DNA from: an uncultured Bacteroidota bacterium | GTDB taxonomy: Bacteria > Bacteroidota > Bacteroidia > Chitinophagales > Chitinophagaceae | Assembly (NCBI GenBank): GCA_903912435.1 | Contig: CAIWHI010000493.1 | Location: forward strand, 1 to 16,266 | Length of the DNA stretch: 16,266 nt | Direction: 5' to 3' | Position numbers and translations under genes: made by a program | In this document: positions 1 through 8,713 of the stretch, in pieces | Position numbering within the stretch: position 1 is the first letter of the stretch | Layout: each line of letters starts with the position of its first letter | Notes under the pieces: generated by a model | Seen by the model: only the letters and a program-made list of their open reading frames with translations | What the model was told of the DNA's origin: nothing | Database searches by the model: none

Positions 1-867
1 AGTTGGGAATAAGTTTTGTTCCGGTTCTTCTACAATATTGATGAAGCATTTATTATGATATTTAGAATAAACATCTTCTGCTTTCTTGCTTTTCTCATCA
101 CTTGTAAGTGTCTTATTAAGCATTATTTCAGAGATTTCTCTGTCCCGTCTAACACTTCTGTTAGCATTCAATCTAGCGTTGGATGGATCGTTTTCTACAA
201 TAATTTGATTTGCTAATTTCTCAGTTACTAAATAAAGTGGAATTGAAGATTGGTAGCCACTAGAAGATTCTAATAAGTCGATTTTATAGGCTCCATCCGT
301 AACATATGAAACATCCTTATTATAATCGTATTCATAAGATATATTCAAGAAGGGAATCCCTATCGCCTTTCCATTAGAATCCATCTGAAGATCCCTAAGT
401 TCTTCAGCAAATTTTGCTAATGGACCAGGTAATCCATTAATACCGAATGCATTCTTTATTGTGCTTAAAAAATTGCGTTCAGCAGGTACATACATTATTT
501 TGGGAACAACATAGTTTTCATGATTTGGTACGGGTTCCCATTTTGCCCAAGGATATTCCCTTGTAGGTTTATAACAAATACTATACTTGTTTCCTACATA
601 TTCAATTTCTGAATTGTCGTTTAAATAACTACCAATCCTTTGCCATGCAATTGCATTAATCACATCATTTCCTGTTGGGAGGGTTGTATCACCCCTGTTT
701 AAGGCTTTTTCTAACCACATAAATGTAGAAATCAACTTAGCCACAGTACTCTTACCGCTACCCTGGTTACCAATAAAAACTGTAAACTTCTTTATATCTA
801 TCCAGCCGTCATTTTCAGAACAACCTTCTTTTATCGGCCCAAAGTTCTTTATTCTTATCCTGCTCAT
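1..867 (-). CDS. AAA family ATPase, OLD/SMC-like, N-terminal 289 residues (truncated by left edge)
   Basis: The frame is open from an ATG at 867 to the window edge, so the C-terminus is missing. The protein begins MSRIRIKNFGPI, the usual beta-strand opening of SMC/OLD-like ATPases. A Walker A motif GNQGSGKST lies at residues 33-41, an ESSSGYQSS stretch resembling an ABC-type signature follows around residues 191-199, and a Walker B-like INIVEEPEQNLFP sits at the very edge. This is the layout of AAA_15/AAA_21 ATPases found in OLD nucleases and several anti-phage systems. Any effector domain (TOPRIM, nuclease) would lie beyond the window. An in-frame ATG at 939 would add 24 residues that include a hairpin-forming stretch; I prefer 867 because the family signature starts there. 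The gene is divergent from cphA and looks more AT-rich than it, which may hint at transfer. Family is clear; function is unknown. Confidence 0.85.
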   Translation of the reverse strand, partial: MSRIRIKNFGPIKEGCSENDGWIDIKKFTVFIGNQGSGKSTVAKLISTFMWLEKALNRGDTTLPTGNDVINAIAWQRIGSYLNDNSEIEYVGNKYSICYKPTREYPWAKWEPVPNHENYVVPKIMYVPAERNFLSTIKNAFGINGLPGPLAKFAEELRDLQMDSNGKAIGIPFLNISYEYDYNKDVSYVTDGAYKIDLLESSSGYQSSIPLYLVTEKLANQIIVENDPSNARLNANRSVRRDREISEIMLNKTLTSDEKSKKAEDVYSKYHNKCFINIVEEPEQNLFPT

Positions 868-901
868 TGTATTAAATAATTGCTCAAATGTACCAAATTT
901 T

Positions 902-928
902 GTTAATGGTATGCTTCGGCATACTAAC
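902..928. other. Hairpin with UUCG/CGAA tetraloop in the leader of the ATPase gene
   Basis: GTATGC-TTCG-GCATAC (909-924) is a perfect 6-bp stem closed by C(TTCG)G, an exceptionally stable tetraloop when read on the plus strand. Flanking GTTA (902-905) and TAAC (925-928) extend the stem across a 3-nt bulge. There is no T-run, so it is not an obvious intrinsic terminator. It lies 35-61 nt upstream of the preferred ATPase start at 867, or inside the coding region if the start is at 939. A role in mRNA structure or regulation is inference only. Confidence 0.5.
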
Positions 929-1090
929 AAATCTGTCATAAACCATGGCTAATCTAATTAAATACACTCTTCAAAACGTACTCAATCTAAGAAAACTGAA
1001 CGAGGTTTATATTTTTCCTTCTCCCTAATCCACATAAAAATTTGTTTTCCATCCAAAAACCATTACCTTAATACGCAAATTGTTTTTTCG

Positions 1091-3712
1091 ATGAAAATAC
1101 TGGAAATTAAAGCAATGAATGGCCCCAATTACTGGAGTGCCAATAGACATAAATTGATTGTAATGCTGCTGGATCTTGAAGAAATGGAGCAGCGACCTAC
1201 AGATAAAATACCTGGTTTTCTAGAAAGGCTGAAAGCCCTTATGCCTACTTTATTTGACCATCGTTGCTCAGAGGGTGTGCCAGGCGGCTTTTTTATGAGG
1301 GTGGAAGAAGGTACCTGGATGGGCCATGTAATAGAACACATAGCATTGGAACTACAGACCCTGGCCGGTATGGATACAGGTTTTGGCCGCACCCGTGAAA
1401 CTAAGGATGCCGGGATTTACCATGTAGTATTCTCTTACCAGGAAGCAGCGGCTGGCATTTATACAGCCAAAGTCTCTGTTAAAATAGCACAGGCACTAGT
1501 TGATGGACTGCCTTATGACCTCGAAGCTGATATTCAGGAACTAAGGGAAATTAGGGAGAAGGAAAGACTGGGCCCTAGTACCGGATCTATAGTAGAAGAA
1601 GCTATACGTAGAAAAATACCTTATATAAGATTGAACAAGCATTCTTTAGTGCAATTAGGCTATGGTGTGAATCAATGCCGTGTACAGGCGACAATTGCCA
1701 GTACTACAAGCAGTATAGCCGTGGAAATAGCTTGTGATAAAGAAGAAACCAAAAACCTCCTCGAAGCTTCTGAAATTCCGGTTCCACGTGGTCGTATTAT
1801 TTACGATGAGGAAGACCTGCAGAATTGCATTAATAAAATAGGCTACCCCATAGTTACCAAACCAGTAAATGGTAATCATGGCAAAGGTGCTACTACAAAT
1901 ATCCGCAACTGGGAAGATGCAGTTGACGGGCTTAAATCTGCCAAAGTGTATGGCAGGGCTGTAATATGCGAAAAGTTCATTACCGGTCGTGATTACAGGG
2001 TATTGGTGATCAATTACAAATTTGTGGCAGCGGCACTCCGTACCCCTGCGGCTGTTATTGGTGATGGCTTGCATACCATTCAAGAGCTAATAGACATTGT
2101 AAACACAGATCCCCGTCGTGGTTATGGCCATGAAAAGGTACTTACTGCTATTAAGGTGGACCATTTCACAATGGGCATGCTGGAAAAAAAGGGATATACC
2201 CTGAATACAATACCCGAGGCCAAGGAAGAAGTATGGCTAAAACCTACAGCCAACCTAAGTACGGGTGGTACAGCTACTGATGTTACCGACTTTGTGCATC
2301 CTACCAATATTTTCATGGCCGAGCGTATTGCCCGTATTATAGGACTCAATATCTGTGGTATAGATATTATGGCCGACAACCTATCAGTGCCATTAAGCGA
2401 AAGCGGAGGATCTGTACTTGAGGTAAATGCCGCACCTGGTTTCAGGATGCACCTCGACCCTACAGAGGGTCTGGCCCGTAATGTAGCCGAGCCGGTTATA
2501 GATATGCTTTATCCTCCGGGATCTACCGCAAGAATACCTATTATAGCAATATCAGGTACAAATGGTAAAACCACAACCACCCGCCTTATAGCACATATAG
2601 TAAAGCAACAGGGCTTTAAAGTAGGTTATACCACTACAGATGGTGTATATATTCAAAACCAGATAATGATGCATGGTGACTGCACCGGGCCAGTATCTGC
2701 CGAATTTGTATTGCGCGACCCTACAGTAAACTATGCTGTACTGGAATGTGCACGGGGTGGTATACTTCGCGCAGGTCTCGGTTTCCATAATTGCGATGTA
2801 GCAGTTGTAACCAATGTTGCCGAAGACCATATGGGCCTTGGTGGTATTGATACCCTTGAAAAACTAGCCCGCGTGAAAGCGGTTGCAGCACAAACTGTTT
2901 TCCCTAAAGGATACTCGATACTTAATGCAGATGACGACCTGGTTTATGCAATGCACGAAGAGTTGGAATGCCATGTAGCTTATTTCTCATTGAATGAGCA
3001 TAACCCACGTATCAAAAAGCATTGTGCCAAAGGTGGTATTGCTGCAATCTATGAAAATGGCTATGTAACTATTCTAAAGGGCTCATGGAAAATAAGGGTA
3101 GAGAAAGTTACCAATATCCCGCTAACATTCTCAGGTATGGCTGAGTTCAATATTGCTAACGTATTAGCAGCTACCCTCGCTACTTATGTACAGGATTTCA
3201 AAACGGAGGATATAAGGCAGGCGCTGCAAACATTTGTTCCATCACCGGCTCTTACACCGGGCAGGATGAATATGTTCCACTTCCACAACTTCTCTGTAAT
3301 GCTCGACTATGCCCATAATACGCATGGCTTCATTGCTTTGGGTAAATACCTGAAATCGGTAGAGGCATCAGTGAAGGTGGGTATCATAGCTGGGGTTGGC
3401 GACCGTCGTGATGAGGATATTATATCTCTTGGTGAGGCCGCAGGTAGTATTTTTGACGAAATTATTATCCGTCAGGATAAGCACCTACGTGGCCGCACCG
3501 ACCAGGAAATAATTAATTTCCTCACTAAGGGTATCCATAATATAGACGCTAATAAGAAAATAACTGTAATACAAAAAGAAACTGAGGCTATTGATTACGC
3601 ATTACAAAATGCAGTAAAAGACAGCTTTATAGTAATTACCAGCGATGTAGTGCCAGATGCACTGGAGCAGGTGAAAAGCTACAAAGCCCGTGAAGATGGT
3701 GCAAAGGTGTAG
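1091..3712 (+). CDS. cphA: Cyanophycin synthetase
   Basis: Polymerises ATP-dependently aspartate and arginine into cyanophycin, a cytoplasmic nitrogen reserve: a poly-Asp backbone with Arg on the side-chain carboxylates. The 873 residues match the usual CphA size and order. The N-terminal domain (about 1-160) starts MKILEIKAMNGPNYWS. An ATP-grasp domain follows (about 205-480), with an NGNHGKGA glycine-rich loop near residues 259-266. A Mur ligase-like domain carries the P-loop SGTNGKTTTT at 488-497, with a C-terminal MLDYAHNTHG motif. All three units needed for both ligations appear intact, with no frameshift. The ATG at 1091 gives the conserved family N-terminus. No Shine-Dalgarno is seen, as is normal in Bacteroidota. 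It stands alone on its strand, divergent from the ATPase and convergent with the TMEM175-like gene, with a terminator just after the stop. Cyanophycinases lie about 6 kb downstream. Confidence 0.97.
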   Translation: MKILEIKAMNGPNYWSANRHKLIVMLLDLEEMEQRPTDKIPGFLERLKALMPTLFDHRCSEGVPGGFFMRVEEGTWMGHVIEHIALELQTLAGMDTGFGRTRETKDAGIYHVVFSYQEAAAGIYTAKVSVKIAQALVDGLPYDLEADIQELREIREKERLGPSTGSIVEEAIRRKIPYIRLNKHSLVQLGYGVNQCRVQATIASTTSSIAVEIACDKEETKNLLEASEIPVPRGRIIYDEEDLQNCINKIGYPIVTKPVNGNHGKGATTNIRNWEDAVDGLKSAKVYGRAVICEKFITGRDYRVLVINYKFVAAALRTPAAVIGDGLHTIQELIDIVNTDPRRGYGHEKVLTAIKVDHFTMGMLEKKGYTLNTIPEAKEEVWLKPTANLSTGGTATDVTDFVHPTNIFMAERIARIIGLNICGIDIMADNLSVPLSESGGSVLEVNAAPGFRMHLDPTEGLARNVAEPVIDMLYPPGSTARIPIIAISGTNGKTTTTRLIAHIVKQQGFKVGYTTTDGVYIQNQIMMHGDCTGPVSAEFVLRDPTVNYAVLECARGGILRAGLGFHNCDVAVVTNVAEDHMGLGGIDTLEKLARVKAVAAQTVFPKGYSILNADDDLVYAMHEELECHVAYFSLNEHNPRIKKHCAKGGIAAIYENGYVTILKGSWKIRVEKVTNIPLTFSGMAEFNIANVLAATLATYVQDFKTEDIRQALQTFVPSPALTPGRMNMFHFHNFSVMLDYAHNTHGFIALGKYLKSVEASVKVGIIAGVGDRRDEDIISLGEAAGSIFDEIIIRQDKHLRGRTDQEIINFLTKGIHNIDANKKITVIQKETEAIDYALQNAVKDSFIVITSDVVPDALEQVKSYKAREDGAKV

Positions 3713-3733
3713 TTGACTCTATGTATAAAAATT

Positions 3734-3770
3734 AAACCGCCATTGCCCTTGAAAGCTGTGGCGGTTTTTT
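3734..3770. terminator. Intrinsic, probably bidirectional terminator between cphA and the channel gene
   Basis: AAACCGCCA (3734-3742) pairs perfectly with TGGCGGTTT (3759-3767), a 9-bp GC-rich stem. A T-run at 3765-3770 follows on the plus strand, about 20 bp after the cphA stop. On the minus strand the same stem is followed by a weaker AATTTTTA stretch, 23 bp past the stop of the convergent channel gene. It probably serves both genes. Confidence 0.88.
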
Positions 3771-3792
3771 ATTTAAACGAGGCTATAATCTG

Positions 3793-4377
3793 TTACTCAT
3801 TCTCCAACGCCTTTTCAATCGCCTTACTCGGGATAAACCACAACACAGAAACTATTGCATAGAGTACCAATGATATATAGGGAGAAACGTAAAGAGCAAT
3901 AGGCACAGAGCTTATATATAAAACAAGGGAAGTAATACCCTTAAAATCGCTTTTGGCTATGGCTTTCGTTAGTTCGGTTTCTTGTTTGTAACTATGTGAA
4001 ATTACCTTGCTTAATATAGTATAAGAAACACCACAAATTGCCAATAAAGTACCATAAACCGCTACTGTGCCTTTTTCAAACCTGTTCACGCCCATCCACC
4101 CTGTAGCAAATGGAACCAGGGAGAGAGAAAATAGTAAGAACATATTAGCCCAAATTACTGAAGCTTTTACTTTATGTATTGTATGCATCAGGTGGTGATG
4201 ATTAGCCCAATAAATGGCTACAAAAATAAAGCTCAACAAATAACCATAAAACACGGGTGCCAGATGCATCAATGTATGCCAACCTGTAGTTTCAGGAACC
4301 TTCAATTCCAATACCATTATGGTAATAATGATGGCAAATACCCCATCGCTAAATGCTTCAAGTCTCGATTTATTCAT
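3793..4377 (-). CDS. TMEM175-family (DUF1211) potassium channel protein
   Basis: A small membrane protein of 194 residues with about six hydrophobic segments. The first helix carries the TMEM175/DUF1211 signature RLEAFSDGVFAI (residues 5-16), followed by a hydrophobic stretch ending VLELKVP. In this family the FSD motif of helix 1 marks the pore region; bacterial members of similar length are potassium-conducting channels, each subunit providing one six-helix repeat. Other visible helices include the region around YLLSFIFVAIYWANHHHL and a final one near the C-terminus. The gene starts 28 bp after the stop of the hybrid histidine kinase on the same strand, with no terminator between, so co-transcription is likely. 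A functional link to the kinase is inference. The stop is close to a shared terminator with cphA. Confidence 0.9.
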   Translation of the reverse strand: MNKSRLEAFSDGVFAIIITIMVLELKVPETTGWHTLMHLAPVFYGYLLSFIFVAIYWANHHHLMHTIHKVKASVIWANMFLLFSLSLVPFATGWMGVNRFEKGTVAVYGTLLAICGVSYTILSKVISHSYKQETELTKAIAKSDFKGITSLVLYISSVPIALYVSPYISLVLYAIVSVLWFIPSKAIEKALENE

Positions 4378-4405
4378 TTTCTATCTGATTTTCAAAATTA
4401 TTGAT

Positions 4406-7213
4406 TCACACCATAACTTCAAGCTCTTTGGCAGAAATAGCATTTTGTTCCAAAAGAACATCAAGCCTTTCCCTAATTTGTACCGGAGTTTGGTTTTCAT
4501 GAATCATTCTTTCAATTGTGTGACCCAATTCTGTACTGGTTTTCATGCCCATCATCATCCATTTAGGTTTAAATGCATGCACCTGTAGGGTGAGTTCAGC
4601 CATGTCGGCATCGGCCATAGCCCTATTCACCTTATCACTAAAAACTGGTACGGCTGTAATAAAGAGCTTTATATACCTTTTCATACGTGCCTCATCCCCT
4701 TCACAAAAATTGGCGAGGTAGGTTAGATCATGATGTTGGCCCATAATTTTTGTAGGTGTTTCAGGCTGAGCTGTTTTCCTTTCTCCTACTTGGCTTTTCC
4801 TTCCGGTTTGTTCTGCTATGGCTGCGACAAGTTGCCATGCCTTGAATGGTTTGGGCACATAGGTGTTCATACCATTCATATAAATCATATCAATTTCAAA
4901 CTTAAGCATACCTGCACTCAGACCTATAATGGGAATATTTTTCTTAGGAGGCTGTAAGCGTTCTCTAATGTAGCGTGTAGTCTGCAAGCCATTAAGGGTG
5001 GGCATTTGCACATCCATCAATATTACATCATAGTCATTTTGATTGAGTAACCTTATTACTTCCCTACCTGTATGGGCTTCATCAATAGTCATTTTAGCCT
5101 TGGTTTTTAGTGTCTCTACCACCACCATCCGGTTGTAATCATTGTCTTCACCCAGCAGAATGCGAAGCCCTTCCAGCATACTTCCATCTGGGGTTTGCTC
5201 TTGTTGGATTCTTTGTTGTAGTTTTTCGGGCGACCCTACCGGATACGAAAGTGTGAAGAAAAAGGTTGCTCCCCGACTTTCTATGCTTTCTACCCATATT
5301 TTTCCACCCTGTAATTCTATTAACTGCTTAGAAATAGCCAGGCCTAATCCAGTTCCCCCATATTTGCGGGTATCAGACTTATTCACCTGCGAAAAACTTT
5401 CAAATAGCTTGCCTAACTTATCAGCAGGAATACCTATACCTGTATCAATTACGGCAAATTGCAGTGTATTTACTCCAGCTACATTGTTTACGAGACTTAC
5501 ATTTATAGCAACACTACCCTTTTCGGTGAATTTAATGGCATTACCAGCCAGGTTTAGCAATATCTGGTTCAGTCTGAATGAGTCTCCTACTACTACATCA
5601 CCTACCTCGCTATTTATTTGCGTAGCTAGCTGCAGCCCTTTCTCTTCAGCCCTAAACGAAAGGGTATCACAAACATGTTTAATAGTCTCAGAAAGCGAAA
5701 AGTCTATTGATTCCAAATCCAGTTTACCCACCTCTATTTTCGAAATATCCAATATATCGTTGATGATATGCAACAGTATGTCCGATGATTTTGAAATGAC
5801 CTGAAGATAATTTACCTGATCAGGTCTGGGATTTTTCTCCAGCAGCAGGTCGGTCATACCATTCACAGCATTCATAGGTGTTCGTATTTCATGGCTCATA
5901 TTAGCAAGAAATTGCTGCTTTTGGTTTTCCGACCTTTCGGCCCTCAATCTTAGTATATCGGCTGATTCTTTCTCAAGGGCGATCAGTCTGTTTTTTTCTT
6001 CGAGTGCATTTTTGTTTTTACCCACCACCCTGAAACTATTAATCAGCCAGATACTGATACCCACCAGCATCACCAGTATACCCGCACTTACATACATCTT
6101 CTTCTTGTCTGCAAGCAGTTGCAATCGCTGCACCTCTATTTTCTTTTCATTAAGTTCTGCATCATGTTTACCTTCTGTCAAGGCTATCTTCTGCATATTC
6201 TCCTGTGAGAAAACAGAGTCTTTCACTTTTGTAAACTGCCGGTAAGCAAGCAATGAATTTTTATACTCTTTACCTAAAAGGTACGCATCTGAAAGCTCTC
6301 TATTGAACTCCATACAGCCTGTAAGAAATCGTATCTCATTACATATAGCTATTCCCTTTTCAAGGAATTGGATAGCCAGTACCAGGTTTGCCTTTTTATC
6401 TTTTGGAATATAATTAGTGGGGTTAATATCTCTGATGGTATCTTTTGCTATGGACAGGTAAATCTCCCCTATATTTCCTGATATAAGCCCAATGCCATTC
6501 TTTTCACCAAGCATATCAAAAATAGCAAGGGCCTTAAAATTGTAATTTAGAGCACTTTCATAATCAAGCTGTTGCAAATAGATATTCCCAATATTGCCCA
6601 GATTACGTGCTGCTCCGGTTTTATCATCTATTTGTATAAAAATGTCGAGAGCCTTAAGATCGCATTCCAGAGCTTTATAATAGTTATTGGTAACCTGATA
6701 GATATTACCAATATTGCCCAGCGTAGTGGCTAGTTTTTTCTTATTATGGGTTTCCTCAAAAAACTTGAGTGCCATATTATTATACTCCAGCCCCTTGGCA
6801 TAGTCGCGACTCACAGAGAAGATATTGGCCATATTAGATTCCACCTCTGCCATGCCATATTTGTCTTTTATTTCCTCATAGATTTTCAATGCGCGGAAAT
6901 CGTATTCCAGGGCTTTGAGGTAAGACGAGACAAACTGGTAATTGCTGCCTAGCTTGTCGCAGGCCATAGCGATACCCTTTTTCCATTCCAGTTCGGTAGC
7001 AAGGTTCAGGGCCTCCTGGCCATATTTTATGCCTTCGGCGGGGTTAATGGTTTTATAAGAATAAGAGAGGTCGTCAAGAAGCCGCACTTTGGCTGTATCA
7101 TCTTCAAGTTTGGGCAATACCTTAAGCAGGCTATCTATCCTGGCCTGGCCTTGTAGCCTGGCCAGTGATGAAAAAGGCAATAAAGTGAATAACAAAACTA
7201 TGATACCCCTCAT
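4406..7213 (-). CDS. TPR-sensor hybrid histidine kinase with REC and Hpt domains
   Basis: A 935-residue membrane sensor kinase. A signal peptide (about 1-19) precedes a periplasmic region of TPR-like repeats (about 40-335), with recurring GNIGNIY and YYKALE-type helices at about 40-residue spacing. One transmembrane helix (about 373-393) leads into a short coiled coil. HisKA has phospho-acceptor His441 in MSHEIRTPMN. HATPase_c has an N-box around LLNLAGNAIKF (552-562), DTGIGI (590-595) and GGTGLGL (619-625). REC has acidic GED at 688-690, Asp734 in LMDVQMP and Lys788 in KPF. An Hpt domain ends the protein, with His879 in VHAFKPKW. All phosphorelay residues are present, so a full His-Asp-His relay occurs in one chain. 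There is no DNA-binding domain, so an output regulator should exist elsewhere. The TMEM175-like gene follows by 28 bp. Ligand unknown. Confidence 0.95.
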   Translation of the reverse strand: MRGIIVLLFTLLPFSSLARLQGQARIDSLLKVLPKLEDDTAKVRLLDDLSYSYKTINPAEGIKYGQEALNLATELEWKKGIAMACDKLGSNYQFVSSYLKALEYDFRALKIYEEIKDKYGMAEVESNMANIFSVSRDYAKGLEYNNMALKFFEETHNKKKLATTLGNIGNIYQVTNNYYKALECDLKALDIFIQIDDKTGAARNLGNIGNIYLQQLDYESALNYNFKALAIFDMLGEKNGIGLISGNIGEIYLSIAKDTIRDINPTNYIPKDKKANLVLAIQFLEKGIAICNEIRFLTGCMEFNRELSDAYLLGKEYKNSLLAYRQFTKVKDSVFSQENMQKIALTEGKHDAELNEKKIEVQRLQLLADKKKMYVSAGILVMLVGISIWLINSFRVVGKNKNALEEKNRLIALEKESADILRLRAERSENQKQQFLANMSHEIRTPMNAVNGMTDLLLEKNPRPDQVNYLQVISKSSDILLHIINDILDISKIEVGKLDLESIDFSLSETIKHVCDTLSFRAEEKGLQLATQINSEVGDVVVGDSFRLNQILLNLAGNAIKFTEKGSVAINVSLVNNVAGVNTLQFAVIDTGIGIPADKLGKLFESFSQVNKSDTRKYGGTGLGLAISKQLIELQGGKIWVESIESRGATFFFTLSYPVGSPEKLQQRIQQEQTPDGSMLEGLRILLGEDNDYNRMVVVETLKTKAKMTIDEAHTGREVIRLLNQNDYDVILMDVQMPTLNGLQTTRYIRERLQPPKKNIPIIGLSAGMLKFEIDMIYMNGMNTYVPKPFKAWQLVAAIAEQTGRKSQVGERKTAQPETPTKIMGQHHDLTYLANFCEGDEARMKRYIKLFITAVPVFSDKVNRAMADADMAELTLQVHAFKPKWMMMGMKTSTELGHTIERMIHENQTPVQIRERLDVLLEQNAISAKELEVMV

Positions 7214-7781
7214 TATAAAACCTGTTTTGCTTGCTGTTGTTATACAATATTATTCATCAAAGTGAAAATTTTATACTAAAAATTAGCCTGCGTGGTTTAT
7301 GACAATTTCAGCTTATAAATGTAAGGATATTACAAATTGCATTCATTAATTTTTAGTGTAAAATAGAGGAATATGTGTGCAATTATAACCTATTTATTGC
7401 CCAAAAATGAAAAAGTAGAGGTTTTAACACATTAATTGTTGGTGAACAAGGTTAAATAAGTATTTGGGGACATATATACGGGGAGTAGTAAAAACCTGTA
7501 GCTCCTCGGGGTATAGTCCGTTTATGGTATTGGATTTTCTACAAACCAGTAGTCACTATGGGACATAATGCTTATCCAGTACCTATTTATTCTATAAATC
7601 GGTAGCCCTGCTCGGGCATGGTCATTAAGTTAAACATTTCGCCAGCCGCTGCTAACTCACAAAATCTGAAGAACGTTTTTATCTTAATTGGATAATATTT
7701 ATTTTGAAACAGAACCCTTGAATATTGCCAATGGGAATTAGGGCGATGTTCTTTTCAAACAAATTTGATGTTTGGGTATTT
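7214..7781. other. Long intergenic gap with repeat-like blocks
   Basis: No convincing intact gene fills this stretch upstream of the kinase gene. On the plus strand two similar blocks are seen: GTAGTAAAAACCTGTAG (7485-7501) and a looser copy TTCTACAAACCAGTAG (7537-7552). They share AAACC(T/A)GTAG. The first is preceded by two GGGGA-containing words (TTGGGGACATA and ACGGGGAGTAG, about 7464-7489) and followed by CTCCTCGGGG. These could be regulator sites for the kinase promoter or the remains of a mobile repeat. The gap also holds a short protein-like open frame, listed separately. Confidence 0.4.
7587..7754 (-). pseudogene. Possible relic coding fragment, about 55 codons
   Basis: A stop-to-stop frame on the minus strand reads like protein in its second half, with a LAAAGEMFNLMTMPEQGYRF stretch directly before a TAA. 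It has no start codon near its beginning: the first ATG falls 16 codons before the stop. I do not recognise the family. It may be the tail of a decayed gene, or chance. The evidence is only the amino acid composition, so confidence is low. Confidence 0.15.
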
Positions 7782-7815
7782 AAAAAACAAAAAGCCGTCC
7801 CAGGAATGGAACGGC
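7782..7815 (-). terminator. Intrinsic terminator of scpB
   Basis: Read on the minus strand, GCCGTTCC pairs with GGGACGGC (8 bp, one G-U) around a 6-nt loop. It is followed directly by TTTTTGTTTTTT. It lies about 40 bp past the scpB stop codon and fits a textbook Rho-independent terminator. Confidence 0.9.
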
Positions 7816-7854
7816 GGGCTGTGAATTGGTAATGGAATACCATTTCAAAGGAGA

Positions 7855-8487
7855 TTAAGATGCTTTCTTGAGAATGCCTGGGGCAATTACTAATTCGCGT
7901 GCATCATCCGGAGTAGCATCAGCACTGCTGGTAGGCATTACTATCTGCATATCGGTAATATCTTTTAGCTGGGGCAATTGTGATGGTGAATTAATACCCA
8001 GATAATCCATGAAACTCTTTGATGTATTGTAGATCAATGGTTTACCCACCATTTCTTCGTTGCGGCCAGAGATTACGATCAGTTCTTTTTCCAATAATTT
8101 CTGGATGCTGTAATCAGCACTTACGCCACGTATATATTCAATTTCGCTTTTTGTTATTGGTTGTTTGTAAGCAATGATAGATAAGGTCTCCATAGCAGCA
8201 GAAGACAATTTCTTAATGTGCTTTTCGCCATTAAGCTGTAATACTGTTTTGTGGAAAGCCATTTTAGTTAGGAATTGGTAACCACCACCTATTTCCCTAA
8301 GTCCGAATGGGAAATAATCGGTATCGTATTTTTCACGGATGGCATCAAGGCAGGTAGCAATGCGTGCTGATTCAATAGCAGAATCTAAAGCCTGGCCAAG
8401 TGCCTCGGTCATTTCAATTTGGGTAAGCGGCCTTTCGCTGGCAAAAATCAGCGCTTCTACATGTGGTATCAGTTGTTCAATATCCAT
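7855..8487 (-). CDS. scpB: Segregation and condensation protein B
   Basis: ScpB is the winged-helix subunit of the SMC-ScpA-ScpB condensin complex, which organises and separates newly replicated chromosomes in the cytoplasm. The 210 residues carry the family pattern: an N-terminal winged helix beginning IEQLIPHVEALIFASERPLT, a GGGYQFLT strand (about 67-74), and a second winged helix with LSSAAMETLSIIAYKQPIT (about 94-112) and EIEYIRGVSADYSIQKLLEK. Length is typical. The C-terminal 40 residues are low in conserved sequence, as is common. The ATG at 8487 gives the standard N-terminus. The scpA partner is not in the window. A strong terminator follows the gene, and the upstream gene (Rpn) is divergent, so scpB is probably transcribed alone. 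Confidence 0.96.
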   Translation of the reverse strand: MDIEQLIPHVEALIFASERPLTQIEMTEALGQALDSAIESARIATCLDAIREKYDTDYFPFGLREIGGGYQFLTKMAFHKTVLQLNGEKHIKKLSSAAMETLSIIAYKQPITKSEIEYIRGVSADYSIQKLLEKELIVISGRNEEMVGKPLIYNTSKSFMDYLGINSPSQLPQLKDITDMQIVMPTSSADATPDDARELVIAPGILKKAS

Positions 8488-8526
8488 ACTCCTTCATTTA
8501 CTTCTGTCACGAAAATACTATAATCA

Positions 8527-8540
8527 CCCCTCTTAAGGGG
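8527..8540. other. Small CCCCT-CTTA-AGGGG hairpin in the scpB/rpn divergent region
   Basis: A 5-bp perfect stem with a 4-nt loop, about 40 bp upstream of the scpB start. No T-run of note follows. It may be a structured leader of the scpB transcript or an operator; nothing further can be said. Confidence 0.3.
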
Positions 8541-8691
8541 TTTAAGTAATTCACAGAATGTGTATAACAAAAGGGTAGAAATATGGGGAAAGAGGGGTGC
8601 GGGAAAAGGATGTTTTTAATAGGAAATTAGTTGAATGGGGCTTAAAATTTTTGGTATTTTTAATCTTCGACTTTTGAATTTAATTTTCTTT

Positions 8692-8699
8692 TATTTTTG
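8692..8699 (+). promoter_or_regulatory. Candidate Bacteroidota -7 box for the rpn gene
   Basis: TATTTTTG matches the TAnnTTTG -7 consensus of the Bacteroidota primary sigma factor, 14 bp before the ATG. A TTTG at 8673-8676 could act as the -33 box, but its 15-bp spacing is shorter than the usual about 19-21 bp, so the promoter assignment is tentative. Confidence 0.4.
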
Positions 8700-8713
8700 C
8701 ATTCAGTTTACTT

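Noticed and set aside
16..216. 66-codon plus-strand frame at the left end
   Set aside because: Opposite the open minus-strand ATPase frame, which carries Walker A and B motifs.
1655..2083. 142-codon minus-strand frame
   Set aside because: Antisense to the ATP-grasp part of cphA, with no recognisable domain.
1091..3712. Calling the gene a MurE/MurC ligase because of its Mur-like C-terminal half
   Set aside because: The N-terminal cyanophycin domain and the ATP-grasp domain before the Mur-like part, with 873 residues, define CphA.
5142..5804. 220-codon open frame on the plus strand
   Set aside because: It lies fully opposite the kinase HisKA/HATPase region, which has clear catalytic motifs. 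Its own translation is low-complexity and Ser/Pro-rich, as expected of an antisense shadow.
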